Assembly (NCBI RefSeq): GCF_030269365.1
Contig: NZ_BSTF01000004.1
Coordinates: 124,001-188,000 of the forward strand
DNA from: Lentzea sp. NBRC 102530
GTDB taxonomy: Bacteria > Actinomycetota > Actinomycetes > Mycobacteriales > Pseudonocardiaceae
DNA: 64,000 bases
Reading direction: 5' to 3'
Positions 53,601-61,313 of this stretch are shown piece by piece (position 1 is the stretch's first letter; the number at the start of each line of letters is the position of its first letter). The notes beneath the pieces were generated by a model. That model made no database searches. It had not been told where the DNA came from and was given only the letters and a program-made list of their open reading frames with translations. Position numbers and translations under genes: made by a program.

Positions 53601-53848
53601 AGGTTGTGGAACGGAGAACCGGCGTCGAGGGTGGACAGTCCACCCGGCCAGCCCTGGAAGGTCATGATCCGGTGGCGCAACTGCTCCACGGTCACCGGCT
53701 CGGCTGCTTTGTGGACGTGGTCGAAATCGACGTCCCCAGGCGGCGGGCTGACCGCGCGCGCCTGAAGCTCCGCGTACCAGGCGAGGAGCTCTTCGTCGGA
53801 CATGTGCGAAAAGTACGGCGGTACCACTTTCTGCCCGGACTTCGACAT
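53579..53848 (-). CDS. hypothetical small protein (89 aa)
   Basis: MSKSGQKVVPPYFSHMSDEE leads into LLAWYAELQARAVSPPPGDVDFDHVHKAAEP and ends LWHWLSD. No family is recognised; it is acidic, Trp/His-rich and soluble. It overlaps the start of the sensor kinase by 22 bases, so may be co-expressed. Start at ATG 53848 lacks a good ribosome site; ATG 53803 is an alternative. Confidence 0.5.
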   Translation of the reverse strand: MSKSGQKVVPPYFSHMSDEELLAWYAELQARAVSPPPGDVDFDHVHKAAEPVTVEQLRHRIMTFQGWPGGLSTLDAGSPFHNLWHWLSD

Positions 53849-53863
53849 GCCAGGAAGGAGTCA

Positions 53864-53893
53864 CGGGCACTCGTCCAGATACACGAGTGCCCG
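53864..53893 (-). terminator. terminator-type hairpin after the polyol operon
   Basis: Perfect 11-base arms CGGGCACTCGT (53864-53874) and ACGAGTGCCCG (53883-53893) with an 8-base loop, starting about 28 bases beyond the dehydrogenase stop. Confidence 0.65.
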
Positions 53894-53921
53894 CGAACGT
53901 CCGAAAAAACTTCGAGCAGAC

Positions 53922-54911
53922 CTACGGCAGGACCTGGATCTTGCGGCCCACACCCGCCTTGAACTGGTCCAACGCCGACGCGTAGTCGTCCAGCGGCACC
54001 CTGTCACTGATGAAGACCTCGGGGTCCAGTACTCCGGTCGCGAAGAGGTCCGCCGCCCGTTCGAAGGAGTGCAGCACCGCCATCGAGCCGGTGATGGTGA
54101 TCTCCTGGTTGTAGATCTTGTACGGCTCGATGGTGACCCGCGCGGAGTAGTCCGAGACGCCGAACTGGAGGAACGTGCCGCCCTTCGCGACCCGGTTGAT
54201 GCCGTCCTGGATGGCCTTCTCGTTGCCGGTGGCGTCGATGACGAGGTCCCAGCCCTGCGGCCGGTCCAGTTCGTCCGCCGAGGTGGCCACCGACGTGACG
54301 CCGAGCTGGACGGCGGTCTTCAGGCGCTCCTCGTTGAGGTCCACGACCTCGATCGACGACGCGCCGGTCAGCTTGCCGAGCTGGAGCATCATCAGGCCCA
54401 TCGTGCCCGAGCCGTAGATCAGCACCCGCTGCGCCATCTTCGACTTCAGCACGTCGTAGCCGCGGACCGCGCACGACAGCGGTTCGATCAGCGCCGCGTC
54501 CTCCAGCCGCACGTGGTCGGGCAGCTTGACGCAGTTCGCGACGGGCGCCACCGCGAACTCCGCCGCGCCACCGGCCGTCGTGACGCCGATGGCGGCCCAG
54601 CGCTCGCAGAGGTTGTTCATGCCGTTGCGGCACATCCGGCACTCGAAGCAGTAGAGCGACGGGTCGACGGCCACGCGGTCGCCGACCTGCAACTCGTTCA
54701 CCTGCGCGCCGATCTCGACGATCGTGCCCGCGAACTCGTGACCCGGCACGACCGGCAGGGTGGGAGCGAACTCGCCCTGGAGGATGTGCAGATCGGTACC
54801 GCAGAGCCCACAGGCAGCCACGTCCACGACGACCTCGCGCGGACCGCACTTGGGATCGTCCACAGTGGTCACCTCGACGGACCCGACGCCCGTGATCACT
54901 GCTGCTTTCAC
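53922..54911 (-). CDS. zinc-dependent polyol (sorbitol-type) dehydrogenase
   Basis: A 329-aa MDR dehydrogenase. Catalytic zinc ligands: ACGLCGTD (Cys), GHEFAG (His-Glu); structural zinc cysteines: CFECRMCRNGMNNLC. NAD site: LIYGSGTMGLMMLQLGK with acidic VVDLNEER. This is the sorbitol/threonine dehydrogenase branch. GTG 54911 overlaps the permease stop by 4 bases. With the adjacent importer it would oxidise an imported polyol to a ketose. Confidence 0.9.
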   Translation of the reverse strand: MKAAVITGVGSVEVTTVDDPKCGPREVVVDVAACGLCGTDLHILQGEFAPTLPVVPGHEFAGTIVEIGAQVNELQVGDRVAVDPSLYCFECRMCRNGMNNLCERWAAIGVTTAGGAAEFAVAPVANCVKLPDHVRLEDAALIEPLSCAVRGYDVLKSKMAQRVLIYGSGTMGLMMLQLGKLTGASSIEVVDLNEERLKTAVQLGVTSVATSADELDRPQGWDLVIDATGNEKAIQDGINRVAKGGTFLQFGVSDYSARVTIEPYKIYNQEITITGSMAVLHSFERAADLFATGVLDPEVFISDRVPLDDYASALDQFKAGVGRKIQVLP

Positions 54912-55723
54912 TTGACCGCTCCCAACGAAAGGCCCTGGACGAGCTTGTCCTGGGCGGCGAACCCGGCGATGAGCACCGGCAGAGACACCACGACCGCGGC
55001 CGCGCACACCTTGGCCAGGAACAGGCCCTGTGAGGTGACGAACCCGGTGAGGTACACGGGGGCGGTACCGGCGACGACACCGGTGAGCACCCGTGCGAAG
55101 AGCAGCTCGTTCCAGCTGAAGATGAAGCAGATCAACGCCGTCGCGGCGATGCCCGGCATGGCGATCGGCGCGACCACCCGGCGCAGGATCGTGAGCAGCC
55201 CGGCGCCGTCGATCGAGGCCGCCTCGAGGATCTCCTTGGGCACCTCGGACAGGAACGAGCGCATGAGCCACACCGCGATCGGCAGGTTCATCGAGCAGTA
55301 CAGCAGCGTGAGGAACGAGATGTTGTCGAGCATCCCGGAGAACTGCGCGATCAGGTAGATCGGCAGCAGCGCCGCGACGACCGGCATCATCTTGGTGGAC
55401 AGGAAGAAGAACAGGACGTCCGTCCACTTCTCCACCGGCTTGATGGACAACGCGTACGCGGCCGGGATCGCCAGCAGCAGCACGATGATCGTCGACCCGA
55501 TCGAGGCGCTGAACGAGTTGATCAGCGGCGGCCACGCGCCGGAGTCGAAGAACTCCGCGTAGCCGTCGAACGTGAGCGGGGCCAGCAGCGACGGCGGGTT
55601 CGTCGCCGCGTCCGACTCGCTGTGCAGCGAGGTCAGGAACATCCAGGCCACCGGCGCGAAGAAGACGATGCCGGCGAGCCAGGCGAGCACGCCCCAGCCG
55701 TGTTTGACCAGCTTGGTGGTCAT
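54908..55723 (-). CDS. ABC sugar/polyol permease (MalG/SmoG type)
   Basis: A 271-aa inner-membrane permease with six helices. The cytoplasmic loop EAASIDGAGLLTILRRVVAPIAMPGIAA is the EAA motif. N-terminal WMFLTSLHSESDA and FFFLSTKMMPVVAALLPIYLI (the KMMP form) are typical of sorbitol/mannitol systems. ATG 55723 follows AAGGAGGAG and overlaps the other permease by 4 bases. Confidence 0.9.
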   Translation of the reverse strand: MTTKLVKHGWGVLAWLAGIVFFAPVAWMFLTSLHSESDAATNPPSLLAPLTFDGYAEFFDSGAWPPLINSFSASIGSTIIVLLLAIPAAYALSIKPVEKWTDVLFFFLSTKMMPVVAALLPIYLIAQFSGMLDNISFLTLLYCSMNLPIAVWLMRSFLSEVPKEILEAASIDGAGLLTILRRVVAPIAMPGIAATALICFIFSWNELLFARVLTGVVAGTAPVYLTGFVTSQGLFLAKVCAAAVVVSLPVLIAGFAAQDKLVQGLSLGAVK

Positions 55724-56652
55724 CGCTTCTCCTCCTTGAACAACGAGGACACCGTGCGCAGCGCGAACGTCGCGATGACGATCGACCCCGCCACCACGAT
55801 GACGCCGGCCGCGGAGGCCTCGCCGTACTCGTGGGCCTGGTAGAAGGTCTGGTAGATCATGTACGGCAGGTTCGCCGTGCCCAGACCGCCGGACGTGATG
55901 GTGAAGACCGCGTCGAAGTTCTGCACGACGTAGATCGACCCGAGCAGCCCGCCGAGCTCCAGGTACTGGCGCAGGTGCGGGAACGTGAGGTAGCGGAAGA
56001 TCTGGAACGACGACGCGCCGTCGATCGTCGCCGCCTCGACGGGTTCGATCGGCTTGGACTGCAGGCCCGCCAGCAGGATCAGCATCATGAACGGCGTCCA
56101 CTGCCACACCAGCGACAGCACCACGGCGCTCATCGGCATGTTCGAGATCCAGTCCGGCTGGGCGTCGAAGCCCAGCCAGTTCAGGATTCCGTTGAACAGG
56201 CCGTACTCCGGGTTGTAGAGCACGTGCTTCCAGATCAGCGCCGCCGCCACCGGGACGACCAGGAACGGCGCGATGAGCATGGTGCGCACGAACCCGCGGC
56301 CCCGGAACTTCTTGTCCAGCAACAACGCGAGGCCGAGGCCCAGCACGAGGCTGATCAGCACGACCGACGCGGTCAGCACGATCGTGTTGACCACCGACGA
56401 CCGCAGGTCCGGGTCGGTGAACACGTTGACGTAGTTGTCGAACCCGGCGAACCCGCGGTTGGCGGGGTCGAGCGAGTTCCACTTCATGAACGAGATGACG
56501 AGCGTCGCCACGAACGGCAGCTGCGTCACCACGATCAGGAAGATGAGCGCGGGCAGCAGGGGTGCCCGCCGTGCCCACTTCGAGTAGTTCCTGCGGGGGA
56601 CCGGGGGCGGCCGGTGGTCCACCGGCCGCTCCTCACGAGTCAGGACTGCCAT
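55720..56652 (-). CDS. ABC sugar/polyol permease (MalF/SmoF-partner type)
   Basis: A 310-aa permease with six helices. EAA loop: EPVEAATIDGASSFQIFRYLTFPHLRQYL. N-terminal basic proline-rich segment precedes the first helix (LLPALIFLIVVTQLPFV). No ATPase gene is in the operon; in actinobacteria such importers share a multi-use ATPase (MsiK type). Confidence 0.9.
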   Translation of the reverse strand: MAVLTREERPVDHRPPPVPRRNYSKWARRAPLLPALIFLIVVTQLPFVATLVISFMKWNSLDPANRGFAGFDNYVNVFTDPDLRSSVVNTIVLTASVVLISLVLGLGLALLLDKKFRGRGFVRTMLIAPFLVVPVAAALIWKHVLYNPEYGLFNGILNWLGFDAQPDWISNMPMSAVVLSLVWQWTPFMMLILLAGLQSKPIEPVEAATIDGASSFQIFRYLTFPHLRQYLELGGLLGSIYVVQNFDAVFTITSGGLGTANLPYMIYQTFYQAHEYGEASAAGVIVVAGSIVIATFALRTVSSLFKEEKR

Positions 56653-56653
56653 G

Positions 56654-57988
56654 TCACTGTCCCTTGTACTTGGCCGCGACCTTCTCCGCGAGACCCTGAC
56701 CGTTGTTCAGCGCGTCGTCCACGCTCACCGCTCCGGCGATGGCAGAGGAGATCTGCTGCGACACCTGGGTTCCGAGGTCGGTGAACTCGGGGATGCCGAC
56801 GAACTGGATGCCGGGCGCCGGGCGTTCCTGGACACCGGGGTTGAGCGGCTTCGCGCTCTTGATCGCGGCCTCGGCCATCGCGGAGAACGTGCCGGAGGAC
56901 TGCTTGTACTCGGCGCGCTGGTAGGTCGACGAGCGCTTGCCGTCCGGGACCTTCGACCAGCCCAGCGTCTTGCCCGCGAGCTCCTCGTAACCCTTGCCGG
57001 ACGCCCAGGAGATGAACTTCCAGGCGTTGTCCTGCTTCTTCGAGGCCTTCTGGATGCCGAACGCCCAGGTGTAGAGCCAGCCGGAGCTGTCCGTCTTCAC
57101 GACCGGCGCCTGGGTGAAGCCGAGCTTGCCCTTGATGGGGGAGTCGGCGGCCTCGAGCAGACCGGCGGCGACCGTGGCGTCGTACCACATCGCGACCTTG
57201 CCCTGCGTCATGTTGTTGAGGCACTCGGCGAAACCGGCCTGCGGGGCGCCGTTCTCGCCGTGGTTGCGGACGAGGTCGACGTAGAACTTGGTGGCCTCCT
57301 TGAACTCCGGCGCGTTGACCTGCGCCTGCCAGTCCTTGGTGAACCACGTGCCGCCGAAGGTGTTCACGACCGTCGTGAGCGGCGCCATGACCTGTCCCCA
57401 GCCCGGCTGGCCGCGCAGGCAGATGCCGCGCACCTCGGGCGTCGAGACCTTCGCCGCCGCGTCCGCGACCTGCTGCCAGGTCGGCTTCTCGGGCAGCGTC
57501 ACGCCCTTGGCCTCGAAGATGTCCTTGCGGTACATGAGGAACGACGACTCGCCGTAGAACGGCTGGGCGTAGACCTTGCCGTCGGCCGCGGTGAGCGACT
57601 GCTTGATGGGCTCCAGGATGTCGGCCTGGTCGAACGCGCTGTCCTTGGACACGAAGTCGTCCATCGGCGCGAGCCAGCCGTTCTTGGCGTACATCGGCGT
57701 CTCGTAGTTGGAGATCGTGGCGACGTCGTACTGCCCGGCCTGGCTCGAGAAGTCCTGGCTGATCTTGTCGCGGACGTCGTTCTCGGGCAGCACGGTGAAG
57801 TTCACCTTGATGCCCGTCTCCTTGGTGAAGTTGTCCGCGGTGAGCTTCTGCAGATCCTGCATCTGCGGGTTGTTCACCATCAGGACGTTCACCGAGTTCT
57901 CACCACCGCCTCCGCCTCCCGCGCCCGAGCAGGCGGATGCGAGCAGCAACACCGCGGTGGCGGCTCCGAGTGTGCGAATCGACGACAT
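56654..57988 (-). CDS. extracellular solute-binding lipoprotein (polyol/sugar)
   Basis: A 444-aa family 1 binding protein. Lipobox LLASACSG (lipidated Cys near residue 20) and a Gly-rich linker precede the two-lobe domain, with PFYGESSFLMYRKDIFEAKGVTLPEKPTWQQV and GKVAMWYDATVAAGLLE. ATG 57988 behind AAAGGAAC. It delivers substrate to the two permeases downstream. With the sorbitol-type dehydrogenase, a polyol such as sorbitol or mannitol is likely. Confidence 0.9.
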   Translation of the reverse strand: MSSIRTLGAATAVLLLASACSGAGGGGGGENSVNVLMVNNPQMQDLQKLTADNFTKETGIKVNFTVLPENDVRDKISQDFSSQAGQYDVATISNYETPMYAKNGWLAPMDDFVSKDSAFDQADILEPIKQSLTAADGKVYAQPFYGESSFLMYRKDIFEAKGVTLPEKPTWQQVADAAAKVSTPEVRGICLRGQPGWGQVMAPLTTVVNTFGGTWFTKDWQAQVNAPEFKEATKFYVDLVRNHGENGAPQAGFAECLNNMTQGKVAMWYDATVAAGLLEAADSPIKGKLGFTQAPVVKTDSSGWLYTWAFGIQKASKKQDNAWKFISWASGKGYEELAGKTLGWSKVPDGKRSSTYQRAEYKQSSGTFSAMAEAAIKSAKPLNPGVQERPAPGIQFVGIPEFTDLGTQVSQQISSAIAGAVSVDDALNNGQGLAEKVAAKYKGQ

Positions 57989-58074
57989 CGTCGGTTCCTT
58001 TCGAGGGTTTTCGAGCGCGCTGAAGACGGGGGATGTCGCGCTGGAAGTGAGGGCGGAAGTCAGCGTCCGGATGA

Positions 58075-58836
58075 TCAGGCTCTGACGACTTTGGGGCCTA
58101 GCAGCGTGTACCGGTGGGCCTCGTGCGCGGTGAGGCCGCTGTCGGTGACGATCGCCTCCAGATCGGAGACCTCGGCGAACCGGTGGAAGCTGGAGACGCC
58201 GAACTTCGTGTGCGTCCCGACGAAGATCTTTCGGCGGGACGCGCTGAGCGCCTTGGCCTTCACCGCGCCGACCGCCGGGTCGGGCGTGGTCAGACCGTGC
58301 TCGCGGGAGATGCCGTTGGCGCCGATGTAGGCGAGGTCGATGACCATCTCACCGAGCATCCTCGTGGTCCAGTGGTCCACAGTGGCCAGTGTGTGGCCCC
58401 TGACGCGACCGCCCAGCAGCAGGACGGTGCACGACGGGTGCTCGGACATCGCCGCCGCGGTCGGCAGCGACGCGGTGATGATCGTGAGCGGGTTGGTGGT
58501 GGGCAACGCCTCCGCGACGAGTTGCGGCGTGTAGCCCTCGTCGATGAAGACGGTCTCGGCGTCGTCGAGCCGTTCGGCGGCCGCCTTCGCGATCCGCCGC
58601 TTCTCCGGGACGTGCGACCCGGCGCGGAACCGGAGCCCCGTCTCGAAGCCGGCGCTCTCCACCGGGACACCGCCACCGTGCGTGCGCCGGACCAGGCCGT
58701 GCTCGTCGAGCACGCGCAGGTCACGCCTGACCGTTTCGGGCGCGACGTGCAGTTCCTGCGCCATCTCCACCACGTCGACGCGGCCGTCGGCGCGGGCCCT
58801 GGCCAGGATGCGGCGCTTGCGCTCCTCGGCTCGCAT
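58075..58836 (-). CDS. DeoR-family transcriptional regulator
   Basis: A 253-aa regulator. HTH RAEERKRRILARARADGRVDVVEMAQELHVAPETVRRDLRVLDEHGLVRRTHGGG; the sugar-phosphate-sensing DeoRC domain follows (FIDEGYTPQLVAEAL, LLLGGRVRGHTLATVDH, IGANGISREHGLTTPD, VGTHTKFG). ATG 58836 follows GGCAGG. It heads the polyol operon (regulator, binding protein, permeases, dehydrogenase) and would be released by a phosphorylated sugar. Confidence 0.92.
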   Translation of the reverse strand: MRAEERKRRILARARADGRVDVVEMAQELHVAPETVRRDLRVLDEHGLVRRTHGGGVPVESAGFETGLRFRAGSHVPEKRRIAKAAAERLDDAETVFIDEGYTPQLVAEALPTTNPLTIITASLPTAAAMSEHPSCTVLLLGGRVRGHTLATVDHWTTRMLGEMVIDLAYIGANGISREHGLTTPDPAVGAVKAKALSASRRKIFVGTHTKFGVSSFHRFAEVSDLEAIVTDSGLTAHEAHRYTLLGPKVVRA

Positions 58837-58903
58837 GTCACCTGCCCATTCGGCTCTCGGGTTGCCCGTTCGGGCCGTGCATAGATGAAACACCCTCGAA
58901 ACA

Positions 58904-58921
58904 TTGTGGTCGCCACCACAA
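58904..58921. promoter_or_regulatory. inverted repeat upstream of the DeoR gene
   Basis: TTGTGG (58904-58909) and CCACAA (58916-58921) with a 6-base spacer lie 68 bases upstream of the DeoR start. A plausible operator for autoregulation of the polyol operon. Confidence 0.45.
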
Positions 58922-59113
58922 CTGGGTGAGATCCTGCCCGATTTTCGCCCGTCTCGCCGTGCGTGACGACTCGTTCACGCAGGTCGACCAGAATGGGCAC
59001 GCCCGGATTGGTGTGCCCACGTGCCCGGATGGCCCCCAGGTGGTTGCGCAATCCGGTGGAACCGGGCGCTTCGGATTCCAGTCGAACGCCTAAAGGACGA
59101 GGGGACGAGTCGC

Positions 59114-59617
59114 ATGAAATGGGTCGCCGGCCTGTTCGCCCTGATGGTCTTGGTCGCGGGTGTCCTGCTGGGACTGACGGGCTTCACGAAGTTCGATCCG
59201 GCGGCGGGCACGAACAGCCGGCCTCTGGTGGACCGGGGTGTCGCGCGCGTGACCGACTGCACGAGTGAGGGGCCTGTCAGCCTTCGTGGCTTCGGCACCT
59301 GGTGGAGCTGCCAGGCCGACATCGTGTGGGAAAGCGGGCGGCAGGAGCGGATGAAGGCCGAACCTGGCCAGCTCACGCCGTCCGACAAGGGCTCCGAGGT
59401 GCCGGTGGTGCAGCGGGGCGAGGGCGCGGTCCGCAACGGTTCGGGCAACTCACCGGTCTACCGGGCCGATTTCGAACCGAGCGTGGTGCTGGGCATCGGG
59501 TCGGCTTTCGGAGGCCTGGGAATCGGGGTGATCGGGGCGCTGGCCGTGGTCGGCACCTCGGGTTCCCGTCGTAAGAAGGCACAGGAGGGACTACTAGATG
59601 AATCCGGCAGCAGCTGA
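59114..59617 (+). CDS. DUF6346 membrane protein
   Basis: A 167-aa protein with one helix at each end (VAGLFALMVLVAGVLLGLTGF and IGSAFGGLGIGVIGALAVV) and an external middle part with two cysteines (TDCTSEG, WWSCQAD). This matches DUF6346 of Pseudonocardiaceae. ATG 59114. It is first in a four-gene ESX-type cassette. Function unknown. Confidence 0.75.
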   Translation: MKWVAGLFALMVLVAGVLLGLTGFTKFDPAAGTNSRPLVDRGVARVTDCTSEGPVSLRGFGTWWSCQADIVWESGRQERMKAEPGQLTPSDKGSEVPVVQRGEGAVRNGSGNSPVYRADFEPSVVLGIGSAFGGLGIGVIGALAVVGTSGSRRKKAQEGLLDESGSS

Positions 59618-60059
59618 TCCCGACGCGATGATGCGTCAGTGGAACGAGCAGATCCAGGCCAAGCTCAAGCAGGCCGACGAGATGAAGCAGGTCGCGAACG
59701 CGGTCTCGGTGACGCAGCGTTCCTCTGACGGGTCCGTGTCCGTCACGGTGGACCAGAACGGCATCGTCTCGGCGCTGGACCTGACGGACGCGGCGTTGCG
59801 CAAGCAGCCCGCGCAGCTCTCCGGCGAGATCCTCGGTGCGATGCGGACCGCCCAGGCGCAGATCGCCGCCAAGATGCAGGAGGCCATGGCGCCGATCATC
59901 GGTGGCGACTCCGCGACCATGGACGCCTTGATGGGTGGTTATCACGAGCGCTTCCCGGAGCCCCCGCCCGTGGATCCGACTCCTGCGCGTCCCACCGGTC
60001 CTGTTGATGACGACGACTTCGGCGGGCACAACTTCGCCCGTGACGACAAGGGTTGGTGA
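59598..60059 (+). CDS. YbaB/EbfC-family protein
   Basis: A 153-aa protein. WNEQIQAKLKQADEMKQVANAVSVTQRSSDGSVSVTVDQNGIVSALDLTDAAL is the YbaB DNA-binding-type core, followed by a helical segment and an acidic, proline-rich tail. Overlaps DUF6346 by 20 bases. In actinobacteria these are regularly paired with EspC/WXG genes rather than with recR. Confidence 0.85.
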   Translation: MNPAAADPDAMMRQWNEQIQAKLKQADEMKQVANAVSVTQRSSDGSVSVTVDQNGIVSALDLTDAALRKQPAQLSGEILGAMRTAQAQIAAKMQEAMAPIIGGDSATMDALMGGYHERFPEPPPVDPTPARPTGPVDDDDFGGHNFARDDKGW

Positions 60060-60403
60060 TCACCGTGACCGGACCGGGGTTCAACGTCCACACACAGGCG
60101 ATGCGCGACCACGCGCGCAGGCTGGACGGCATCGTGAAGCAGATCGAGCTGGCGCAGCAGGCGATCGGACAGGCGCAGATCAACGGCGCGAACGCGTACG
60201 GGATTCTGTGCAGCCCGTTGCTGGAGCCGCTGATGGGCATGATCGAGGCCGCCGGCACCGGTGCTGTGAACACCGCGCACGGCGTCGTCGACGCCACTGT
60301 GGACGGTGTCAACGGCATGGCGGACGTCTACGACAACGTCGACCAGGCGCTCGGCGGCAACTTCAAGAAGATCGTCGAGAAGCTGGGGGAGCTGACGTCA
60401 TGA
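60056..60403 (+). CDS. EspC-like type VII secretion-associated protein (DUF2580)
   Basis: A 115-aa helical protein, GFNVHTQAMRDHARRLDGIVKQIELAQQAIGQAQINGANAYGILCSPLLEPLMG, the EspC/DUF2580 pattern. GTG 60056 overlaps the YbaB stop (GTGA). It is probably a helical-hairpin substrate or chaperone of an ESX machine encoded elsewhere. Confidence 0.8.
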   Translation: MITVTGPGFNVHTQAMRDHARRLDGIVKQIELAQQAIGQAQINGANAYGILCSPLLEPLMGMIEAAGTGAVNTAHGVVDATVDGVNGMADVYDNVDQALGGNFKKIVEKLGELTS

Positions 60404-61275
60404 CCGCACCGAACCCGTTGGTGGCCGCCGGACCTCCTCCCACTCCGTTGCTCGCGGGTGCCGCTGTGATCGAACCCGCTGGAGACGCCATCTCAGCGAT
60501 CCAGCGCGGCGACTGGGCCGAGGCGGGCATCAACGTCCTGGGAGCGGGCGTCGACCTCCTCGGCGTCGCTGTGGACCCGTTCGGTGCGCTTCTGTCGTCA
60601 GCGTTCGCGTGGTTCATCGAGCACGTCGAGCCGTTGACGTCGATGCTCAACTCGCTCGCGGGCAACCCCGGTGTGATCAACCAGAACGCCGCGACCTGGG
60701 GCAACGTCGCCGATCACCTGAAGAGGGCCGGCGAGGACATGGCCCGCACGGTCGACACGGACACGAGTGCGTGGCAGGGCGCCGCGGTCTCCGCCTACGC
60801 CGCCGTGGCCAGGGCAGAGGCGACCGGCGTGAAGGCCGCCGGTCTCGCCGCCGAGGGCGTCGGTGCCGCGCTGACCGGTGCGGGCGTCGCCGTCGCCACG
60901 GTCCGGACGATCGTGCGCGACCTGATCTCGATGGCGATGAGCGAGCTCGTGCAGGCCCTGATCCGGTGGGCCGCCGCGGCGTTGATCACGGTCGGGCTCG
61001 CGACGCCGGGCATCGTCGCCGACGGCATCCGGCTGGTCATGAAGTGGGCCAAGAAGGTCTCGGACTGGCTCGACAAGGTGATCAAGACGATCCGGAACCT
61101 GTCGAAGGTCGTGAACAAGATCTTCGAGGTCCTGGAGAAGTGCAAGACGGGCCTGGCGGCGGTCATGCCGAAGGGCGCGGCGGACGCGATCGTGGACACC
61201 ACCGCGATCGGCATCGCGAAGAACCTGCCCACCGAGGCGGCGAAGGCCGACGACACGCCCTACGCGACCCGGTGA
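60400..61275 (+). CDS. WXG100/ESX-type helical protein
   Basis: A 291-aa protein. N-terminal Pro-rich part, then MLNSLAGNPGVINQNAATWGNVADHLKRAGEDMARTVDTDTSAWQGAAVSAYAAVARAEATG, an ESX-type helical hairpin with the WQG turn. A long hydrophobic segment (LIRWAAAALITVGLATPGIVADGIRLVM) and a basic C-terminus follow. No toxin domain is recognised, so it looks like a structural or carrier ESX protein. ATGA overlap with EspC. Confidence 0.78.
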   Translation: MTAPNPLVAAGPPPTPLLAGAAVIEPAGDAISAIQRGDWAEAGINVLGAGVDLLGVAVDPFGALLSSAFAWFIEHVEPLTSMLNSLAGNPGVINQNAATWGNVADHLKRAGEDMARTVDTDTSAWQGAAVSAYAAVARAEATGVKAAGLAAEGVGAALTGAGVAVATVRTIVRDLISMAMSELVQALIRWAAAALITVGLATPGIVADGIRLVMKWAKKVSDWLDKVIKTIRNLSKVVNKIFEVLEKCKTGLAAVMPKGAADAIVDTTAIGIAKNLPTEAAKADDTPYATR

Positions 61276-61279
61276 GAGT

Positions 61280-61308
61280 GCGGGGGTGGCGCTCCCGGCC
61301 ACCCCCGC
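61280..61308. terminator. bidirectional terminator between ESX cassette and GH13 operon
   Basis: GCGGGGGTGG (61280-61289) and CCACCCCCGC (61299-61308) with a 9-base loop lie in the 38-base gap between two convergent operons; flanking GTGAG/CTCAC lengthens the stem. Confidence 0.7.
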
Positions 61309-61313
61309 CCGCC

